Source: Thalassotalea algicola (lineage in GTDB: Bacteria > Pseudomonadota > Gammaproteobacteria > Enterobacterales > Alteromonadaceae). From it: a DNA stretch of 64,000 nt. A program made the position numbers and the translations under genes. Every line of letters begins with the position of its first letter. Position 1 is the first letter of the stretch. A model generated the notes under the pieces. The model ran no database searches. It was not told the origin of the DNA and saw nothing but the letters and a program-made list of their open reading frames with translations. Shown piece after piece: positions 53,728-63,397 of the stretch. The DNA lies in assembly GCF_012932965.1 (NCBI RefSeq), contig NZ_JABBXH010000002.1, forward strand, positions 458,623-522,622, in the 5' to 3' direction.

Positions 53728-54474
53728 CCAATTAAAGTTATTTTGTTGAATAAAGTTGCCGTTAGCTGAATAAGTTATTTCGGTCACCTTAAATTTTCCT
53801 TTACTATCTAAAGTAATTACACAAGAGGAACGAGTTCCATAGCCATCTCCTTGGATAAATATGGCGCTTAGCTTTCGTTCCCATTCTAATCCTATGCCAG
53901 TAGAAGGGAGTAAGTCATCTGAAGCTTGTTCTTTATCTTTTAATAGCATCAGTAGCTCTTCATGTGATATGTCATTATTGCTCGTCACATAGTGTTCCAG
54001 TGCTTGTTCTCCTTTAGCCATTTTCGGCCATTTATCGTCGAGAGAGCCATTACACAAACTAAAAAAGCCTGAAGTTAGCGTGGTAAATTGATGCTTTGTG
54101 CTGTCGAAGCAAACAAGCCCATGCTGATCGCCATATAGCAAATTAAATCCTTGGTATTGCGCTGCTTGTTTGTCTAAATGATTTACAAGTGACTCCATTG
54201 GGTCAGTTAGTGCTTTTAAGACAAGTTCTCCACGACTTTTAAATTCTCCTACTTTTAAAGGTAGTTTTCGGTAGTTAGTTAATGCTGAGAAATGGCCATT
54301 TTTGGTGAGTCCTAACCAAGTGCCTAGCCCTTGTAAATCTTTACCGGCTAATATTTCAGTTTGTCGCCACCAATGCATTTCTTGTGTAGGTCTTTCATGA
54401 AATTCATCACGGTTTGCGGCAATAATTAGCGGATAGTTTGGGTGTTGATTTAACGCAACAAATAAAATGCACAT
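53716..54474 (-). CDS. NRDE (TANGO2-like) family protein
   Basis: The 252-residue protein starts MCILFVALNQHPNYPLIIAANRDEF, the NRDE/Ntn-hydrolase-like family opening with Cys2 and NRDE. The segment GLGTWLGLTKNGHFSALTNYR is typical. Functions are unclear: in animals TANGO2 is tied to haem and lipid handling; the bacterial role is unknown. It is a single gene. Confidence 0.88.
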   Translation of the reverse strand: MCILFVALNQHPNYPLIIAANRDEFHERPTQEMHWWRQTEILAGKDLQGLGTWLGLTKNGHFSALTNYRKLPLKVGEFKSRGELVLKALTDPMESLVNHLDKQAAQYQGFNLLYGDQHGLVCFDSTKHQFTTLTSGFFSLCNGSLDDKWPKMAKGEQALEHYVTSNNDISHEELLMLLKDKEQASDDLLPSTGIGLEWERKLSAIFIQGDGYGTRSSCVITLDSKGKFKVTEITYSANGNFIQQNNFNWLSQ

Positions 54475-54579
54475 TGGCTTTAAATAGGTTTTTCGAATAA
54501 TTACTTATAACTTAGCGCAATCAGCACTTTAACTAAAGCAGTGGCTAGGCTAAAGTTAGCGGCATAACCAATAAGAGAA

Positions 54580-55356
54580 TTGAACATGTTTGAACTACCT
54601 ACTATAAGCTTAAAAGGCAAGGTGTCTGAAACTGAATGGCAAATGCGTATCGATTTAGCTGCGTGTTATCGATTAGCTTATCTTTACGGTTGGGATGACC
54701 TAATTTATACCCATATTTCAGCTCGCATTCCGGGAACTGATGAGTTTTTGATTAATGCATTTGGATTGACTTTTGATGAAATAACGGCGTCAAATTTAGT
54801 AAAAATCGACATTGATGGCAATATTTTAGATATCGAAAGCCCATATGAAATCAACCCTGCTGGATTTACTATTCATAGTGCAGTGCATGCGGTAAGACAT
54901 GATGCGATTTGTGTAATGCATTTACATACCAATGAACTGATTTCAGTAGCTTCATTAAAGGAAGGATTACTACCATTAAGTCAGTATTCTGCGTTTGCAC
55001 TGGCCTCATTAAGCTATCATGGCTATGAAGGGTTAGCAGTTAATGAAGACGAAAAAGCTCGTCTACAAGCTGATTTGGGTACAACTAATTTTATGTTATT
55101 AAGAAACCACGGTGGTTTAACGTGCGGTCAAACTATAGGTGATGCGTTTATGCATATGTATGATCTAACAAGAGCCTGCCAGGTTCAGTTGCAAGTGATG
55201 GCAACTGGTGCAGAAGTTATTGAAGTGGAACAAAGTATCGTCGACGGCATAAAAGCCCAAGCTAATGTTGTACATACCGGTTTAACCGGTGGTCAAAAAT
55301 CTTGGCCGTCGATGTTAAGAAAAGTTTATCGCATGGACCCTAGTTTCGCTGAATAA
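54580..55356 (+). CDS. Class II aldolase/adducin family protein
   Basis: The 258-residue protein has the class II aldolase fold with metal-binding His motifs: IHSAVHAVRHDAICVMHLHTNE (key HLHT) and MLLRNHGGLTCGQTIGDAF (His). The usual Glu base is plausible in the region before (ISARIPGTDEFLINAFG). Members act on sugar phosphates or are of unknown function; many marine homologues are stand-alone. Here it begins a three-gene unit with an enolase-superfamily gene 68 bases on. Confidence 0.85.
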   Translation: MNMFELPTISLKGKVSETEWQMRIDLAACYRLAYLYGWDDLIYTHISARIPGTDEFLINAFGLTFDEITASNLVKIDIDGNILDIESPYEINPAGFTIHSAVHAVRHDAICVMHLHTNELISVASLKEGLLPLSQYSAFALASLSYHGYEGLAVNEDEKARLQADLGTTNFMLLRNHGGLTCGQTIGDAFMHMYDLTRACQVQLQVMATGAEVIEVEQSIVDGIKAQANVVHTGLTGGQKSWPSMLRKVYRMDPSFAE

Positions 55357-55424
55357 GCGTCGAGTGATCAACTTAGTAAAAAACTAAAGCAATTTAAAGT
55401 AAGAACAGAATAAAGAGATAATAA

Positions 55425-56600
55425 ATGAAAATTACCCACGTAGAAATTTTTGATATTCATTGTCCTGAGCGCCCACCGTGGAACCCTGTATTTATCAGAA
55501 TTCATACCGACGAGGGTATTCATGGCGTTGGTGAAGCGGGTCTTGCTTATGATTGGGGACATAGCGCAGCAGCGGCAATGATCAAAGAAATTGCTGAAGC
55601 GGTACTTATAGGTTTTAATCCGTTTAATACGGAGCAGTTATGGTCTCGTATGCTTAGGGAAAGCTTTTGGGGGCTAGGTGGCGGTCCTGTGCTATATGCA
55701 GCAATGAGTGCCATAGATACCGCTTTATGGGATATCAAAGGTAAAGCGTTAGGCTTACCTGTTTATCAATTACTTGGTGGTAAAACCAACGGTAAACTTC
55801 GAACTTATGCTAGCCAATTACAATTCGATTGGGATAAAGAGTGTAAGAAACTTATAGAGCCTGCTGAGTACGCTGAAGCGGCACTTAAAGCCATAGCTGA
55901 AGGCTATGACGCTGTAAAGGTTGATCCAATCGTTTATGACGCCAACGGCGAGTCTTCTTTTGATCGCACAAAGTTATTTACCAAACCGCAAATGCGTTTA
56001 TTTGGCGATAGATTAAGGGCAATTCGTGATGCGGTAGGAGAAGATGTTGATATTATTTTCGAATCTCATTCACTGATGGGCGCGGCTTCTGCTATTCAAA
56101 TGGGTGAAGTTATCGAAGAAGTCGGTTGTATGATGTACGAAGAGCCGGTTAACTATTTAAATTCGAAAGTGCATAAAAAAGTATCAGATAGAGTGAATGT
56201 TCCGATAGCAGGTGGTGAGCGTTTATACCATCGTTGGGATGTTCGTCCTTATTTTGAGGACCAAAGTATTGATGTGCTCCAGCCTGACGTTGGCTTATGT
56301 GGTGGTTTTACCGAAGCTAAGAAAGTGTGCGATTATGCGGATACATACGATATTCGTATTCAAGCGCATGTTTGTGGTGGCCCAGTAGCAACAGCGGCAT
56401 CACTGCATTTAGAAACTGCCATTCCGAATTTTTTAATTCATGAACACCATACATATGCAATTAAGTCATGGAACCGTGAACTATGTATTCAAGACCCTCA
56501 ACCCAAAGATGGCTTCTTTGAAGTATCAGAGGAGCCAGGTTTGGGCATTGAGCTTAACGATGACATCGTTAAACGTTCGCCAAACGTTACGGTGAAATAA
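55425..56600 (+). CDS. Enolase-superfamily (mandelate racemase/muconate lactonising) sugar acid dehydratase
   Basis: The 391-residue protein has the MR/MLE layout: an N-terminal capping domain with SAIDTALWDIKGKALGLPVYQLLGGK and a barrel with Lys in DAVKVDPIVYD, metal ligands near FESHS, YEEPVNYL and GGERLYHR, and the C-terminal His motif IQAHVCGGPVATAASLHLE. This fits the galactonate/mannonate dehydratase-like branch; the exact sugar acid is not predictable. It is overlapped by one base by the following mutarotase gene, so coupling is strong. Confidence 0.85.
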   Translation: MKITHVEIFDIHCPERPPWNPVFIRIHTDEGIHGVGEAGLAYDWGHSAAAAMIKEIAEAVLIGFNPFNTEQLWSRMLRESFWGLGGGPVLYAAMSAIDTALWDIKGKALGLPVYQLLGGKTNGKLRTYASQLQFDWDKECKKLIEPAEYAEAALKAIAEGYDAVKVDPIVYDANGESSFDRTKLFTKPQMRLFGDRLRAIRDAVGEDVDIIFESHSLMGAASAIQMGEVIEEVGCMMYEEPVNYLNSKVHKKVSDRVNVPIAGGERLYHRWDVRPYFEDQSIDVLQPDVGLCGGFTEAKKVCDYADTYDIRIQAHVCGGPVATAASLHLETAIPNFLIHEHHTYAIKSWNRELCIQDPQPKDGFFEVSEEPGLGIELNDDIVKRSPNVTVK

Positions 56601-57463
56601 TGTCTGTTATCCAAGAAAATAGCTTTGGTAAAGTAAAGCAACTTCCATTGGGGAGCGAATTAGAACAATTAGTCATTGAACATAATGTCTGCCAAGCTCG
56701 GTTGAGTTTGTACGGCGGGCAAGTGCTGTCATGGCAACCTGTTGACCAGAAAGAAGTGTTTTGGCTGTCTAATGGCGCTCTTTATCAAAACGGTAAAGCC
56801 ATTCGTGGTGGTATTCCTATTTGTTGGCCTTGGTTTGGTGGCTACGAAAGTGCAGGTAATCATGGCTTTGCACGGCAAGTTTTATGGCAGTTATCTCGAC
56901 TGGAAATTAGCGAAGAAACTGTGCTTATAGAAATTGTTTGGCAAGGAGAAGCTCAACATGAATTATGGCCTTATGCCGCAAAAGTTACGCAACGTTTTGT
57001 TTTTGGCCTGCAGTTTGAACAACACTTTACCATTGAAAACCTCGGTCTGAAAGAGTTTGCGTATACTGGCGCTTTGCATAGTTACTTTTCGGTTAGTGAC
57101 CCTGAAAATGTTACGGTTCCAGGGTTAGATGGCGCAGGCTTTGATTGCAAGATTACTGGCAATAAGCAGCAAAAAGATAAACTTAACAATGTCACTGGCC
57201 CGTTGGATCGAATTTATTACAGTAGTGAAGCTATGACAATTGTTGATAGGCAAGCTGGGCGCTCAATTGTACTAACACCAATTAACGTGAATAACTGGGT
57301 ATTGTGGAACCCCGGAAGAGAAACTGCACAGACAATGAATGATATCCATGATGGTGGCGAAAACGAATATGTTTGTTTAGAAGCGGCTAATACCGATTGG
57401 CAAAATGTTAACGCAGGGCAATTGGTTAAATTTGGACAGGTAATATCAATAGAGTCTATTTAA
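56600..57463 (+). CDS. D-hexose-6-phosphate mutarotase (YeaD-like)
   Basis: The 287-residue aldose-1-epimerase-fold protein has the YeaD features: RLSLYGGQVLSWQPV, GKAIRGGIPICWPWFG, GNHGFARQ and ALHSYFSVSD. YeaD interconverts anomers of glucose-6-phosphate. Its start overlaps the enolase-superfamily stop by one base. In E. coli yeaD is near gapA, whereas here it is part of a sugar-acid-like operon, which is unusual. Confidence 0.9.
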   Translation: MSVIQENSFGKVKQLPLGSELEQLVIEHNVCQARLSLYGGQVLSWQPVDQKEVFWLSNGALYQNGKAIRGGIPICWPWFGGYESAGNHGFARQVLWQLSRLEISEETVLIEIVWQGEAQHELWPYAAKVTQRFVFGLQFEQHFTIENLGLKEFAYTGALHSYFSVSDPENVTVPGLDGAGFDCKITGNKQQKDKLNNVTGPLDRIYYSSEAMTIVDRQAGRSIVLTPINVNNWVLWNPGRETAQTMNDIHDGGENEYVCLEAANTDWQNVNAGQLVKFGQVISIESI

Positions 57464-57478
57464 TCTCACGAAAGTCAT

Positions 57479-57865
57479 TTACTTCAAAAGAGTCTGAAGC
57501 CATTTCATTGCTTCGGACTTTTCATTAAAGCTTTTAGTGGTTTGTTGGTTTACTGATGGCGAAAGTGATTTAATCAAATTGGTAGTAACTTCGGATCGCA
57601 CAACAAAAGCTTTTGCTACCAGTGATGTTGAATTTAGCCATTGATTATGTTGTTCGACAATTTGATAGGCTTCTGGTGTACCGCCCTCCAGTTTAGTGTT
57701 GTCTACTAAAATGGCATATTTATTCTCGTGAAAGCTCTCTACAACTTTTTCCACTCCTTGTGCATAGGTGTTTGCGCCTAAATCATTAAAAGCACCTGTT
57801 AAGGTGGCTATAATAATATTGCCCTGGCATTCGATATGTACACACCCGTGTTGGTTTTGGATCAA
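57479..57865 (-). CDS. STAS/SpoIIAA-like domain protein
   Basis: The 128-residue soluble protein resembles the SpoIIAA-like/STAS group (CVHIECQGNIIIATLTGAFND, then KYAILVDNTKLEGGTPEAYQIV). No conserved Ser for phospho-switching can be assigned. No kinase or anti-sigma factor is adjacent. It is a single gene, tail to tail with the mutarotase gene. Confidence 0.7.
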   Translation of the reverse strand: MIQNQHGCVHIECQGNIIIATLTGAFNDLGANTYAQGVEKVVESFHENKYAILVDNTKLEGGTPEAYQIVEQHNQWLNSTSLVAKAFVVRSEVTTNLIKSLSPSVNQQTTKSFNEKSEAMKWLQTLLK

Positions 57866-57949
57866 ATTGCGCTCTAATGTGATTATGTTTTTTGCTAGTT
57901 TACATCTTCTGACAGCTTAATTATTTAGTCAATATTTTAAGCAGTTTAA

Positions 57950-58633
57950 CTAACCTATCCTTAGGTGCTTAGCAATTAACATCTGGGTGAAAGGTATCTT
58001 AAGATAAAAGCCTCTAGGCAATGTTTTAAATGGCCTCCCGTGTTTATCAAAGGCGTCAGTTTTGGCTTTGCTATTTGCGGCTTTAGGTCTTAACTGCATC
58101 ACCTGCCCATGTCGGCCATTAATATTTTCAACTTCACCGAGTACGATCATGTCGGTAAGTTCTTGCCAATCGCAGGCAAGTAGGTTTTCTTCTTCTGGTG
58201 ACGGTGACCAAAGAAATGGTGTCGCCACTATTCTCTCTGGTATTGGAATGTCACGTTCGGCAACAATAGGCACCCAAAGTACTCGTGAAAGCTTATTTTT
58301 AACATGACTGTTTTGCCAATTTGAACCTACCATCCCTGTTAGTGGAGCGACACTGACAAACGTCGTCTCTAAAGGCTTACCTTGGCGATTAATTGGTATT
58401 GTTTTTAACTCGATGCCGAGTTCAGGAAAATCAGGTTCTGGCTTAGAACCTGCAGTAGCACCTAAGGTATATTCAAGTAACAGACCAGGCCAACCTTTAT
58501 CTCGATTAAGGTTTTTAGGAACGGTAATATTTGCTTGTTGCGCAATTTCGCCTAAAGAAAGACCTGCTAAACTTTGCGCCTTTTCAATTAATGCTTGTTC
58601 GCTTGCTGGAATATTTTCAACGGGGGTGATCAT
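57950..58633 (-). CDS. mutH: DNA mismatch repair endonuclease MutH
   Basis: MutH nicks the unmethylated strand at GATC sites in mismatch repair. The 227 residues have the catalytic D-E-x-K: Asp68, Glu75, Lys77 in [15 protein letters not shown], and the DNA-binding C-terminal half. The presence of MutH implies Dam methylation in this host. It is divergent from rppH, the conserved arrangement. Confidence 0.96.
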   Translation of the reverse strand: MITPVENIPASEQALIEKAQSLAGLSLGEIAQQANITVPKNLNRDKGWPGLLLEYTLGATAGSKPEPDFPELGIELKTIPINRQGKPLETTFVSVAPLTGMVGSNWQNSHVKNKLSRVLWVPIVAERDIPIPERIVATPFLWSPSPEEENLLACDWQELTDMIVLGEVENINGRHGQVMQLRPKAANSKAKTDAFDKHGRPFKTLPRGFYLKIPFTQMLIAKHLRIG

Positions 58634-58771
58634 TTAGCTTGGCCACTTTATAACTTGCCTGCATTCTAACCTACTTAAATAAAAAGCAAAAAATAATCTG
58701 ATGATTTATTTGCTCGTGTTCCAATATTGTGGAAGAATCAATTCATAAAGAATATTTTACTGGGAGTTCCT

Positions 58772-59278
58772 GTGATAGATGCCGAAGGCTATCGAGCCAA
58801 TGTCGGCATAGTAATAATCAATGACAGGGGACAAGTATTTTGGGCAAGAAGGTTTGGACAACATTCATGGCAATTTCCTCAAGGGGGAATCGACGAAGGT
58901 GAGTCAGCAGAAAAAACACTTTATCGAGAACTATACGAAGAAGTGGGATTAAAGCCTGAACACGTTAAAATTGTTGGACAAACAAAGCATTGGCTGAGAT
59001 ACAAATTACCGAAGAGATTTATTAGACACGACAGTAAACCTGTTTGCATTGGTCAAAAACAAAAGTGGTTTTTGTTAAAGCTTGTTGCAGATGAATCGGC
59101 AGTTAATTTATTGCATTCATCGCATCCAGAGTTTGATGACTGGCGTTGGGTTAGTTATTGGTATCCTGTTCGCCAAGTGGTGTCTTTTAAGAAAGACGTT
59201 TATCGAAAAGTGATGAAAGAGTTTGCATCAACGGCTATGCCGTTTCATCGCCATGAACGAAAGAAGCGTAGAAACTGA
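58772..59278 (+). CDS. rppH: RNA pyrophosphohydrolase RppH (Nudix)
   Basis: RppH removes pyrophosphate from 5' ends of mRNA, starting decay. The true start is most likely the GTG at 58772, read as [16 protein letters not shown], with GGGAG 5 bases upstream; this matches the family N-terminus exactly, whereas the frame open from TTG at 58727 adds 15 unrelated residues. The 168-residue protein has the Nudix box [17 protein letters not shown] then YEEVG. It precedes ptsP, as in E. coli. Confidence 0.95.
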   Translation: MIDAEGYRANVGIVIINDRGQVFWARRFGQHSWQFPQGGIDEGESAEKTLYRELYEEVGLKPEHVKIVGQTKHWLRYKLPKRFIRHDSKPVCIGQKQKWFLLKLVADESAVNLLHSSHPEFDDWRWVSYWYPVRQVVSFKKDVYRKVMKEFASTAMPFHRHERKKRRN

Positions 59279-59295
59279 TTATTATTATGTTTATC

Positions 59296-59331
59296 AATCG
59301 CTTACCTTTTTAGGTGAGCGATTTCATTTTT
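59296..59331 (+). terminator. Terminator after rppH
   Basis: AATCGCTTACCT and AGGTGAGCGATT form a 12-bp stem (one G-U pair) around TTTT, followed by CATTTTT. Confidence 0.8.
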
Positions 59332-59397
59332 ACATGATGGAGTAAATTTTCCTATCAATCACTAAAGCATGATCTGCTGCTTTGCAAAAGGGATTAC

Positions 59398-61656
59398 ATG
59401 TTAACCACCTTACGCCGAATAGTACTGGAATTTAGTCAAGAACCTGAACTTGAATCAGCGTTGAAAAAGCTCGTCTCGCAAGTAAAACAAGCAATGGTAA
59501 CCGACTGTTGTTCAATATATCTTGCCGATTATCAGCACCAGCACTTTTTACTAATGGCATCTGACGGTTTAGCGAAAGACTCTCTTGGTCATACTCGTAT
59601 TGGTTTTACTGAAGGTTTAGTCGGCCTTGTTGGCCAAAGAGAAGAACCCTTAAATATTGCAAATGCACAAGCGCATTCACATTTTAAACACTCACCTGAA
59701 GTAAAAGAAGATGAACTAAACGCTTTTCTTGGAACGCCAATTATTCACCAAAGAAAGGTAATTGGTATTCTGTCTATCCAACAAAAAGTAGCAAGACATT
59801 TTGATGAAAATGAAGAGGCGTTTCTAGTCACGCTTGCCGCGCAACTAGCGACGGTAATAGCGACGACGAATAAGCACATAAATGACGCGGCCAATGAGCT
59901 ACATTCTTTTAGGCAGCTAAAAGGGGTCGCCGGTTCAGCAGGTGTCGCAATGGCACCAATGAAAGTCATTCAACCTCGTGCAGATTTAAATAAATTACCT
60001 TTACAAAAGGTGTATGCCAGTGTTGAACAAACACAGCGATTCATCAAAGCGATAGCAAAAACTCGAATCGATTTTGATGCAATGAGCATGAAACTAGCCA
60101 ATGTAGTATCTAAAGATAGTTTAGATATTTTTGAGGTCTATAAACAGCTTCTTGATAGCGCTAATATTGGTACAGAGGTTGAAGAAAAAATTAAATCTGG
60201 CTGGTGTGCAGAAAGCGCATTAAAGTTAGTTATAGATCACTATGCGGTGCAATTTGAAGCATTAGAGGAACAATACTTAAGAGAGCGAGCTAGCGATATA
60301 CGTGACTTAGGTAATCGTATTTTATTTAACTTACAACAATTGTCTTTATCGTCTGAAAAATTACCCGCCGAATTTATCTTAGTTGCCAACGATGTTACTG
60401 CTTCTATGATTGCTGAATATCAGCATCAAGGCTTAAAAGGAATCGTTTCATTAACTGGCTCAAATAATTCCCATGCCGCTATTTTAGCTAGGGCTATGGA
60501 TTTACCTGCAATAATGGGCGTGAGTTCATTACCACTGAGCCAATTAGATCACCAACAAGCAATACTTGATGGATATAGTGGTGATTTGTTTATTTCACCA
60601 GACAATACACTCATTCAGGAATACCAGCATTTAATTGAAGAAGAAACGGCGCTAACTGAGAAGGTTAAGTCTGTTGCTAACTTACCAGCAATTACACCCG
60701 ATGGAAGGCCGATAGAGTTGGTGTTAAATGCAGGGTTAAGCGCTGGTTTTGAGCACTCACAGAAAGTGGGAGCGGTAGGGATTGGTTTATATCGAACCGA
60801 AATTCCATTTATGAATCGTAGCTGTTTTCCTTCAGAGCATGAGCAAACATTATGGTACAAAGAAGTGCTTGCTGCTTTTCCGACTCAAGCCGTTACTATG
60901 CGTACGCTCGATGTTGGCGGTGATAAAGCGTTACCATATTTTCCTATCAGCGAAGACAACCCGTTCTTGGGGTGGCGCGGAATACGTATTACATTAGATC
61001 ATCCTGAAATATTTCTCCTACAAATTAGGGCAATGATCAGAGCCAATATTGGTCATAATAACTTAGAAATTATGTTGCCAATGATTACCAGTGTTACAGA
61101 AGTTGATGATGCCGTACGATTGATTAATCAAGCCTATCATGAGTTGTGTACTGAGTTTAATGAGCGACTGACGAAGCCTAGAGTGGGCATAATGCTAGAA
61201 GTGCCTGGTGTCATTTATCAATTAAAGGAGTTGGCTCAAAGAGTAGACTTTTTCTCAGTCGGTAGTAATGACTTAACACAATATTTATTAGCCGTAGATC
61301 GTAACAATGCTCGGGTCGCCACTATTTATGATTATTATCATCCGTCAGTTTTACGTGCATTAAACGTAATTGCTCAAGAATCGACCAATTATCTTGTGCC
61401 ATTAAGTTTATGTGGTGAATTAGCAAGTGAACCTGCAGGTGCTCTGCTATTATTAGCAATGGGCTATGATAAATTGAGTATGAACTCACACAATGTTGCC
61501 CGAGTTAAATGGGTTATTCGTCATGTAGAAATGCAACGAGCAAAAGTTATGCTGTCACATGCATTAACCTTGAGTACAGCAAAACAAGTTCACAATTATT
61601 TGAATGAGCAGCTAGAACAATTGGGCCTTGGTGGCTTTGTTCGTGCTGGTATGTAG
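59398..61656 (+). CDS. ptsP: Phosphoenolpyruvate-protein phosphotransferase PtsP (EI-Ntr)
   Basis: PtsP starts the nitrogen PTS phosphorelay by autophosphorylation from PEP. The 752-residue protein has an N-terminal GAF domain (about 10-160), an EI-like swivelling domain with the active His in TGSNNSHAAILARAMDL (about 357-373) and a PEP-binding barrel with GLYRTEIPFM, MLPMITSVTEV and GSNDLTQYLLAVDR. AAGGGA lies 6 bases before the ATG. It is followed within 17 bases by the TSUP permease gene. Confidence 0.97.
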   Translation: MLTTLRRIVLEFSQEPELESALKKLVSQVKQAMVTDCCSIYLADYQHQHFLLMASDGLAKDSLGHTRIGFTEGLVGLVGQREEPLNIANAQAHSHFKHSPEVKEDELNAFLGTPIIHQRKVIGILSIQQKVARHFDENEEAFLVTLAAQLATVIATTNKHINDAANELHSFRQLKGVAGSAGVAMAPMKVIQPRADLNKLPLQKVYASVEQTQRFIKAIAKTRIDFDAMSMKLANVVSKDSLDIFEVYKQLLDSANIGTEVEEKIKSGWCAESALKLVIDHYAVQFEALEEQYLRERASDIRDLGNRILFNLQQLSLSSEKLPAEFILVANDVTASMIAEYQHQGLKGIVSLTGSNNSHAAILARAMDLPAIMGVSSLPLSQLDHQQAILDGYSGDLFISPDNTLIQEYQHLIEEETALTEKVKSVANLPAITPDGRPIELVLNAGLSAGFEHSQKVGAVGIGLYRTEIPFMNRSCFPSEHEQTLWYKEVLAAFPTQAVTMRTLDVGGDKALPYFPISEDNPFLGWRGIRITLDHPEIFLLQIRAMIRANIGHNNLEIMLPMITSVTEVDDAVRLINQAYHELCTEFNERLTKPRVGIMLEVPGVIYQLKELAQRVDFFSVGSNDLTQYLLAVDRNNARVATIYDYYHPSVLRALNVIAQESTNYLVPLSLCGELASEPAGALLLLAMGYDKLSMNSHNVARVKWVIRHVEMQRAKVMLSHALTLSTAKQVHNYLNEQLEQLGLGGFVRAGM

Positions 61657-61673
61657 TTGGTTTATTCGCATTC

Positions 61674-62465
61674 ATGCTTACAACATTTTTTATTGCTTGC
61701 CTTTTATTAGGGGCGTTAGTTGGTTTTTTAGCTGGCCTACTCGGTATCGGTGGTGGGCTAGTTATTGTACCTGCGCTAGTCTATCTGTTACCGCAAGTAG
61801 GCATTGAAGCAAACCTCATTATGCCTGTCGCGTTAGGGACTTCTTTAGCGACCATAGTGCTAACTTCAATGTCGGCTGTTAGGGCGCACCATAAAAATCG
61901 AAATATTCCATGGCAGTTGACTCGGCAAATTATGGCTGTAGTTGCTCTTGGCGCTTTACTCGGTGCATTTATCGCTGATGAGCTGTCAAGTCAGACTCTT
62001 GCCTATATCTTTGCTTGCGCGGTGACTTTACTTGCTATCTACATGTTGGCGTCTATAAGACGAAATAAAACACGAGATATGCCAAGTAATCTTGTCTTTC
62101 AAGGTGTCGGTTTGTTTACTGGTGTTATGGCAAGTCTTATGGGCATAGCAGGTGGCGCTATTCTTATTCCAATACTAAGTTATTTTGGCGTTCAGATGCG
62201 CCAAAGTATCGGTGTCGCTACAGCGTGTGGGTTAATCGTGGCTTTGTTTGGATCTCTTGGGTATTTTATTACCGGACTTGATCAGGATAATTTGCCTGGA
62301 TTAAGCCTTGGCTATATATACTTACCGGCATTGGTAGGAATAAGTTTAACTTCTTCTTTATTTGCTCGTTATGGCGTTAAATTGGCGACTAAACTTCCTG
62401 TGCGCACTTTGAAGAAATGCTTTGCTGTATTCTTGATGATTGTTGCAATTAAAATGGCTGTGTAA
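61674..62465 (+). CDS. TSUP family (TauE/SafE) membrane permease
   Basis: The 263-residue protein has eight membrane helices and the family motif GFLAGLLGIGGGLVIVPALV repeated as GVMASLMGIAGGAILIPIL (two half repeats). TSUP permeases move sulfur compounds such as sulfite or taurine; the substrate is not known. It is a steady member of the rppH-ptsP-TSUP-lgt-thyA order. Confidence 0.92.
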   Translation: MLTTFFIACLLLGALVGFLAGLLGIGGGLVIVPALVYLLPQVGIEANLIMPVALGTSLATIVLTSMSAVRAHHKNRNIPWQLTRQIMAVVALGALLGAFIADELSSQTLAYIFACAVTLLAIYMLASIRRNKTRDMPSNLVFQGVGLFTGVMASLMGIAGGAILIPILSYFGVQMRQSIGVATACGLIVALFGSLGYFITGLDQDNLPGLSLGYIYLPALVGISLTSSLFARYGVKLATKLPVRTLKKCFAVFLMIVAIKMAV

Positions 62466-62536
62466 ACGAGTAAAATTGCCTAGTAATCGACTGTGAAAAT
62501 CGGCATAATTCCAGCATAATTTTAATAACGAATTTA

Positions 62537-62564
62537 TCGACCTAAGGTCGATGATAACTATCAT
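62537..62564. repeat. Two adjacent inverted repeats just before lgt
   Basis: TCGACCT-A-AGGTCGA (62537-62551) is followed with one base shared by ATGATA-AC-TATCAT (62551-62564). They end 2 bases before the lgt start, where no normal ribosome site is seen. They may form an RNA structure or operator over the start region. The second has a weak Fur-like look (13 of 19 bases to GATAATGATAATCATTATC). Confidence 0.45.
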
Positions 62565-62566
62565 TA

Positions 62567-63385
62567 ATGTCATCTCAATTTATTCAATTTCCTGAAATCG
62601 ACCCAATTATTTTTAGTGTAGGGCCATTGGCAGTGCGCTGGTATGGGCTAATGTATTTAATTGGCTTTGTTGCAGCAATGTATATTGCAAATCGCGCAGC
62701 AGATAAAAGCAACGGGCAATGGACCAGAGAGCAAGTCAGTGACTTGTTATTTTATGGCTTTCTTGGTGTCATATTAGGTGGCCGCGTTGGTTATGTGTTG
62801 TTTTATCAATTTGAATACTTTTTAGCAGATCCTTTATATTTATTTAAAATTTGGGAAGGTGGTATGTCCTTCCATGGAGGATTGCTTGGCGTTATTACTG
62901 CTGTATTTTTGTTTGCTCGCAAGACAAACAAGGCTTTTTTCGCGGTAGGTGACTTTGTGGCTCCGTTAGTTCCAATTGGCTTAGGTATGGGCCGAATAGG
63001 TAACTTTATTAATGCCGAGTTATGGGGTAGACAGACAGATGTTGCTTGGGGAGTTGTTTTTCCAAATGATCCTCTACAAGTACCGCGCCATCCTTCGCAG
63101 CTTTATGAATTTGCTTTAGAAGGTGTCGTATTATTCGCCATTTTGTATTGGATTGTTCGTAAACCAAGAACACTAGGGCTAGCTTCAGGCACGTTTTTAA
63201 TTGGTTATGGCGCATTTAGAACCTTTATAGAGTTTTTCAGGGAGCCGGATGCGCACTTAGGGTTCATCTTTAGTGGTATTACACAAGGCCAGATATTGAG
63301 TGTCCCTATGGTCATTGCCGGTGTGGCAATTATTCTAATTGGACGCAATATTCACGCAAAATCAGCTGTTAAAGCTGACAGTTAA
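62567..63385 (+). CDS. lgt: Phosphatidylglycerol-prolipoprotein diacylglyceryl transferase
   Basis: Lgt adds diacylglycerol to the lipobox Cys of prelipoproteins in the inner membrane. The 272-residue protein has seven helices and the family signature [16 protein letters not shown] (about 144-159), with the His in MSFHGGLLG (about 101-109). The N-terminus ([23 protein letters not shown]) supports the ATG chosen, although no clear ribosome site is present. It precedes thyA by 12 bases, the conserved order. Confidence 0.97.
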   Translation: MSSQFIQFPEIDPIIFSVGPLAVRWYGLMYLIGFVAAMYIANRAADKSNGQWTREQVSDLLFYGFLGVILGGRVGYVLFYQFEYFLADPLYLFKIWEGGMSFHGGLLGVITAVFLFARKTNKAFFAVGDFVAPLVPIGLGMGRIGNFINAELWGRQTDVAWGVVFPNDPLQVPRHPSQLYEFALEGVVLFAILYWIVRKPRTLGLASGTFLIGYGAFRTFIEFFREPDAHLGFIFSGITQGQILSVPMVIAGVAIILIGRNIHAKSAVKADS

Positions 63386-63397
63386 GGTAATCAAATA

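Noticed and set aside
62550-62568. Fur box before lgt
   Set aside because: Only 13 of 19 bases match, and lgt is not a usual Fur target, so it is not called as a Fur site.
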